A DNA stretch of 8,803 nucleotides from an uncultured Chloroflexota bacterium. Lineage in GTDB: Bacteria > Chloroflexota > Limnocylindria > Limnocylindrales > Limnocylindraceae. Shown one piece after another: positions 6,462 through 8,803 of the stretch; positions within the stretch are counted from its first letter, which is position 1, and each line of letters opens with the position of its first letter. The notes under the pieces were generated by a model, which did no database searches, was not told the origin of the DNA, and saw only the letters and a list, made by a program, of their open reading frames with translations. The translations under genes and the position numbers were made by a program. The stretch lies in contig CAINCM010000032.1 of assembly GCA_903847005.1 (NCBI GenBank), forward strand, positions 1-8,803, in the 5' to 3' direction.

Positions 6462-7415
6462 ATGTCCCCAACAACGACGTGGATCTTCCCTGGTCAGGGC
6501 TCGCAGGCGGTCGGCATGGGCGGCGACGCCCTCGCCGCCTCCCCCGCCGCACGTGCCGTCTTGGCGGAGGCCGAGTCGGCCCTCGGCGAGAAGATCGGTG
6601 CACTGATCGCCAACGGTCCGGCGGACGCGCTCGAGCGGACCGAGCAGGCACAGCCCGCCATCCTGATCATCTCCATCGCCCTCCTCGAGGCGGCGCGAGA
6701 GCGCGCTGCGTCGCGTGGCGACACGATCGAGACGCCGATCTTCGCCGCCGGTCACTCCGCTGGACAGTACGCCGCAGCGGTTGCCGCCGGCGCGCTGAGC
6801 GTTGGCGACGCGGTGAAGCTCGCACGCAGGCGCGGCGAACTGATGCAGACATCTGGCGGCGGGCGTCCCGGCACCATGGCCGCCATCCTCGGACTCCCCG
6901 AGAGCGAGGAGTCGCGCATCGTCGCCGAAGGTGCGGCGCACGGCGTGCTCGTCTTGGCGAACCGCAACTCACCCGGGCAGATCGTCCTCTCCGGCGAAAC
7001 CGCTGCCGTCGACCACGCGATCGCCGCCGCATCCGCGGCCGGCGCAAAGCGCGCGGTACGGCTCCAGGTGAGCATCGCGAGCCATTCACCGCTGATGGAG
7101 GAGGCGGCGGCGGGGATGCGCGAGGCGCTCAGCGCCGTCACGGTCCGCGATCCGCAGATCACGATGCTCGCCAACGCGACGGCGGCACCGATTCGCACCG
7201 CGGACGAGCTTCGCCGCGAACTCTCCGACCATCTCACCACCGGCGTGGACTGGATCGCCGCCATCGGCGCCGCCGCCGCCGCCGGAACGCAACGCTACGT
7301 TGAGGTTGGCTACGGCCGAGTCCTCAGTGGGCTCGTGAAACGGATCCCATCGGCCACCGGTGCGGAGATCGTCTCCATCGACGACCTGCCGCTGACCACC
7401 GCGGTCGTGTCGTAA
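6462..7415 (+). CDS. fabD: malonyl-CoA:ACP transacylase
   Basis: FabD moves malonyl from CoA to acyl carrier protein, supplying the extender for type II fatty acid synthesis. It has 317 residues, standard length. FPGQGSQ (9-15) is the N-terminal signature and oxyanion region. S99 in GHSAGQ is the nucleophile, R124 (ARRRGELMQ) should bind the malonyl carboxylate, and H208 in ASHSPLM is the catalytic histidine. Three places differ from E. coli FabD: the Glu of GHSxGE is Gln102, the conserved Gln before the PVRW stretch is His257 with GVDW (261-264) in place of PVRW, and EVGPGKVL reads EVGYGRVL. The R and H needed for malonyl use are intact, so malonyl remains the expected substrate. ATG 6462 gives the usual start (TWIFPGQGSQ). 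The reading frame stays open further upstream, but it would cross the operator. It is the first gene of a fab operon divergent from marR. Confidence 0.94.
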   Translation: MSPTTTWIFPGQGSQAVGMGGDALAASPAARAVLAEAESALGEKIGALIANGPADALERTEQAQPAILIISIALLEAARERAASRGDTIETPIFAAGHSAGQYAAAVAAGALSVGDAVKLARRRGELMQTSGGGRPGTMAAILGLPESEESRIVAEGAAHGVLVLANRNSPGQIVLSGETAAVDHAIAAASAAGAKRAVRLQVSIASHSPLMEEAAAGMREALSAVTVRDPQITMLANATAAPIRTADELRRELSDHLTTGVDWIAAIGAAAAAGTQRYVEVGYGRVLSGLVKRIPSATGAEIVSIDDLPLTTAVVS

Positions 7416-7420
7416 GGAGG
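7414..7420 (+). promoter_or_regulatory. ribosome binding site of the first ketosynthase
   Basis: AAGGAGG, overlapping the last two bases of the fabD stop (TAA 7413-7415), lies 4 bases before ATG 7425. It is a near-perfect anti-16S match and implies strong initiation within the fabD transcript. Confidence 0.7.
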
Positions 7421-7424
7421 GGCC

Positions 7425-8690
7425 ATGCGAGAGGCAGATCACACCCGACGCGTCGTCATCACGGGGCTCGGCATCGTGTCGCCGATTGGCAACGACATCG
7501 CCAGCGCATGGTCTTCCCTGACGGAGATGAAGAGCGGTCTCGGTCGGATCACCCACTGGGATCCCACCGCCTACGCCCCATACGTTGTGGCGGGTGAGAT
7601 TCGCGGCTTCGAGGCATCCGCGTGGCTCGATCCGACGTCGGTGCGCCGCACGGGACCCGAGATCCACTGGGGGGTCGCCGCGGCGAAGCAGGCGCTCAGC
7701 CACGCGGGCCTTGAGATCACCGACGCGAACCGCGAAGAGGTCGGCGTCGTCTTCGGCTCCGGCGCGGGCGGGCAAGGACTCTTCATCGAGAACCAGATGG
7801 CCTGGAAGGAGAAGGGGCCGCGCAGCGTCGCACCGACCTTCATCGCCCACGGTCTCGTCGACAGCTGCTCCGGCATGATCGCCATCGAGACCGGCGCGGT
7901 CGGCCACAACCTCGCCGTCGTCTCCGCATGCGCCACGGGCACGCACGCGCTCGGCGAAGCGGCCGAAGCGATCAAGCGCGGCGACGTGACCGCCGTCATC
8001 GCCGGCTCCACGGAGAACCCGCTCATCGAGGTCGCGCACATCGGCTTCATGAACATGCGCGGACTCGGCGCGCCACGCGACGGCGAAGACCTCGCCAGCG
8101 CCTCTCGACCGTTCGACACCGATCGCGCCGGCTTCGTCCTCGGCGAAGGTGCGGGTGCGTTCATCGTGGAGGACCTCGAGCACGCGAAGGCGCGCGGCGC
8201 CACCATCTACGCCGAGGTGGTGGGGTACGGCTCCTCCGCCGATGCGCACGACATGATCCAGCCGATCGAGGGCGGCGCCGGTGCGGCACGCTCGATCACC
8301 TGGGCGCTGCAGCGCGGCAGGATCGACGCATCCGAGATCGACATGATCAATCCGCACGGCACGAGCACCCCGGTCGGCGACGCACGGGAGGCGCTCGCCT
8401 TCCACAGCGCGCTCGGCGCCCGCGCTGCGCAGATCCCGATCTCCGCGACCAAGTCCCTGACCGGACACCTGATGGGCGCCGCGGGGGCCGTCGAGGCGGT
8501 CTTCACCGCCCTCTCGCTTCACCACCAGACGATCCCGGGGACGCTGAACACGCGGGACGTGGATCCGGAGTGCAACCTGACCGTGGCGCTCGAGACGCGC
8601 CAGGCGCCGCTCCGCGCCGCGATCAGCAACAACATCGGACTCGGCGGGCACAACGGCGCCGTCGTGCTGCGACACTGGACAGGAAGGTAG
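7425..8690 (+). CDS. fabF: beta-ketoacyl-ACP synthase II-like, divergent acyl pocket
   Basis: This condensing enzyme (thiolase fold) extends acyl chains by joining them to malonyl-ACP. It has 421 residues against 413 in E. coli FabF. VVITGLGIVSPIGND (10-24) is the N-terminal signature. The catalytic residues are intact: C169 (VSACATG), H311 (NPHGTSTPVGD), K343 and H348 (KSLTGHLMGAAGA). Aligned by eye with E. coli FabF, the pocket is unusual. I108 becomes A114 (GSGAGGQ). The conserved STIVNMVAG reads HGLVDSCSG (142-150). H268 and T270 become D276 and I278. The gate residues F398 and F400 become I404 and L406 (NNIGLGGHN). GGHN rather than GGTN is also found in mycobacterial KasA/KasB. It follows fabD by 9 bases and precedes another ketosynthase by 8 bases. 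The class is secure, while the acyl substrate (long, branched or otherwise special) is inferred only from the substitutions. Confidence 0.93.
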   Translation: MREADHTRRVVITGLGIVSPIGNDIASAWSSLTEMKSGLGRITHWDPTAYAPYVVAGEIRGFEASAWLDPTSVRRTGPEIHWGVAAAKQALSHAGLEITDANREEVGVVFGSGAGGQGLFIENQMAWKEKGPRSVAPTFIAHGLVDSCSGMIAIETGAVGHNLAVVSACATGTHALGEAAEAIKRGDVTAVIAGSTENPLIEVAHIGFMNMRGLGAPRDGEDLASASRPFDTDRAGFVLGEGAGAFIVEDLEHAKARGATIYAEVVGYGSSADAHDMIQPIEGGAGAARSITWALQRGRIDASEIDMINPHGTSTPVGDAREALAFHSALGARAAQIPISATKSLTGHLMGAAGAVEAVFTALSLHHQTIPGTLNTRDVDPECNLTVALETRQAPLRAAISNNIGLGGHNGAVVLRHWTGR

Positions 8691-8694
8691 GAGG
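8690..8694 (+). promoter_or_regulatory. ribosome binding site of the second ketosynthase
   Basis: GGAGG begins on the last base of the upstream stop codon and sits 4 bases before ATG 8699. The spacing matches that of the first ketosynthase. Confidence 0.62.
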
Positions 8695-8698
8695 CGAG

Positions 8699-8803
8699 AT
8701 GGCAGAGCAGAGCGCACCACGCAGCGACGCGGGCCGCGCCGTCATCACCGGCTACGGCGCGATCACGCCGATCGGCAACAGCGCCGCCAGCTACTGGGAC
8801 GCG
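8699..8803 (+). CDS. second FabF-type ketosynthase, first 35 codons (runs off window)
   Basis: Only the N-terminus is present. After a short polar lead (MAEQSAPRSDAGR), residues 14-27 read AVITGYGAITPIGN. This is the N-terminal signature of KAS I/II enzymes (VVITGxGxVTPxGN), and S28-A35 continues with the family's SYWDA-like segment. The gene follows the first ketosynthase by 8 bases with its own GGAGG site, so the two are surely cotranscribed. The order fabD-KS-KS resembles fabD-acpM-kasA-kasB of mycobacteria. A KS plus chain-length-factor pair is the alternative, but the active-site region lies outside the window, so it cannot be told whether the catalytic Cys is kept. Confidence 0.87.
   Translation, partial: MAEQSAPRSDAGRAVITGYGAITPIGNSAASYWDA

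Noticed and set aside
6411..6651. Upstream extension of the marR frame to ATG 6651
   Set aside because: The added residues are antisense to fabD, low-complexity, and unlike any MarR N-terminus. Start at ATG 6411 (or TTG 6423) fits the family.
7086..8720. 544-codon open frame on the minus strand, antisense to fabD and the first ketosynthase
   Set aside because: It is low-complexity in composition and opposite a gene with intact catalytic motifs. It has no ribosome binding site or recognisable domain.

Overview
The window is an 8.8 kb piece of a compact, GC-rich (roughly two-thirds G+C by eye) bacterial chromosome. All of it is housekeeping or metabolic gene content. I see no RNA genes, mobile elements, CRISPR arrays or phage genes. 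Genes are packed tightly, with 4-base overlaps, 9-13 base gaps and one tail-to-tail overlap, and no stretch over 65 bases lacks a gene. The lineage cannot be fixed from sequence alone. GC content, the short type of dihydroxy-acid dehydratase, the GHSxGQ-type malonyltransferase and two promoters that look leaderless would suit Chloroflexota or a neighbouring high-GC phylum, but this is a weak inference.

Region 1 (1-280, minus strand): the N-terminal half of a KDPG/KHG-type aldolase runs off the left edge. It is divergent from the next block across a 62-base gap.

Region 2 (343-5864, plus strand): leuC-leuD-ilvD, joined by 1-base and 4-base stop/start overlaps. They are followed at 12 bases by a 72-residue single-pass membrane protein of unknown function, then by an M20 family metallohydrolase. 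LeuCD (isopropylmalate isomerase) and IlvD (dihydroxy-acid dehydratase) are Fe-S dehydratases of branched-chain amino acid synthesis. leuA, leuB and the other ilv genes are not in the window.

Region 3 (5839-6411, minus strand): a MarR-family regulator converges on the M20 gene with a 26-base 3' overlap. It is divergent from the fatty-acid genes. A 22-bp inverted repeat (6402-6423) covers its start codon and lies in the shared promoter region.

Region 4 (6462-8803, plus strand): fabD, a FabF-type ketosynthase, and the first 35 codons of a second FabF-type ketosynthase. The order resembles mycobacterial fabD-(acpM)-kasA-kasB but without an ACP gene between fabD and the first ketosynthase. The first ketosynthase keeps Cys-His-His but differs from E. 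coli FabF at several acyl-pocket, gate and pantetheine-contact positions. The most interesting reading of the window is a MarR-controlled, divergent fatty-acid (or fatty-acid-like) elongation module. The organisation recalls FabT control in Firmicutes, with a different operator.

Genes at the head of transcription units (leuC, fabD) lack a Shine-Dalgarno sequence and have a TANNNT box ending 6 bases before ATG. Four internal or downstream genes have clear GGAGG-type sites. This suggests mixed leaderless and leadered initiation.
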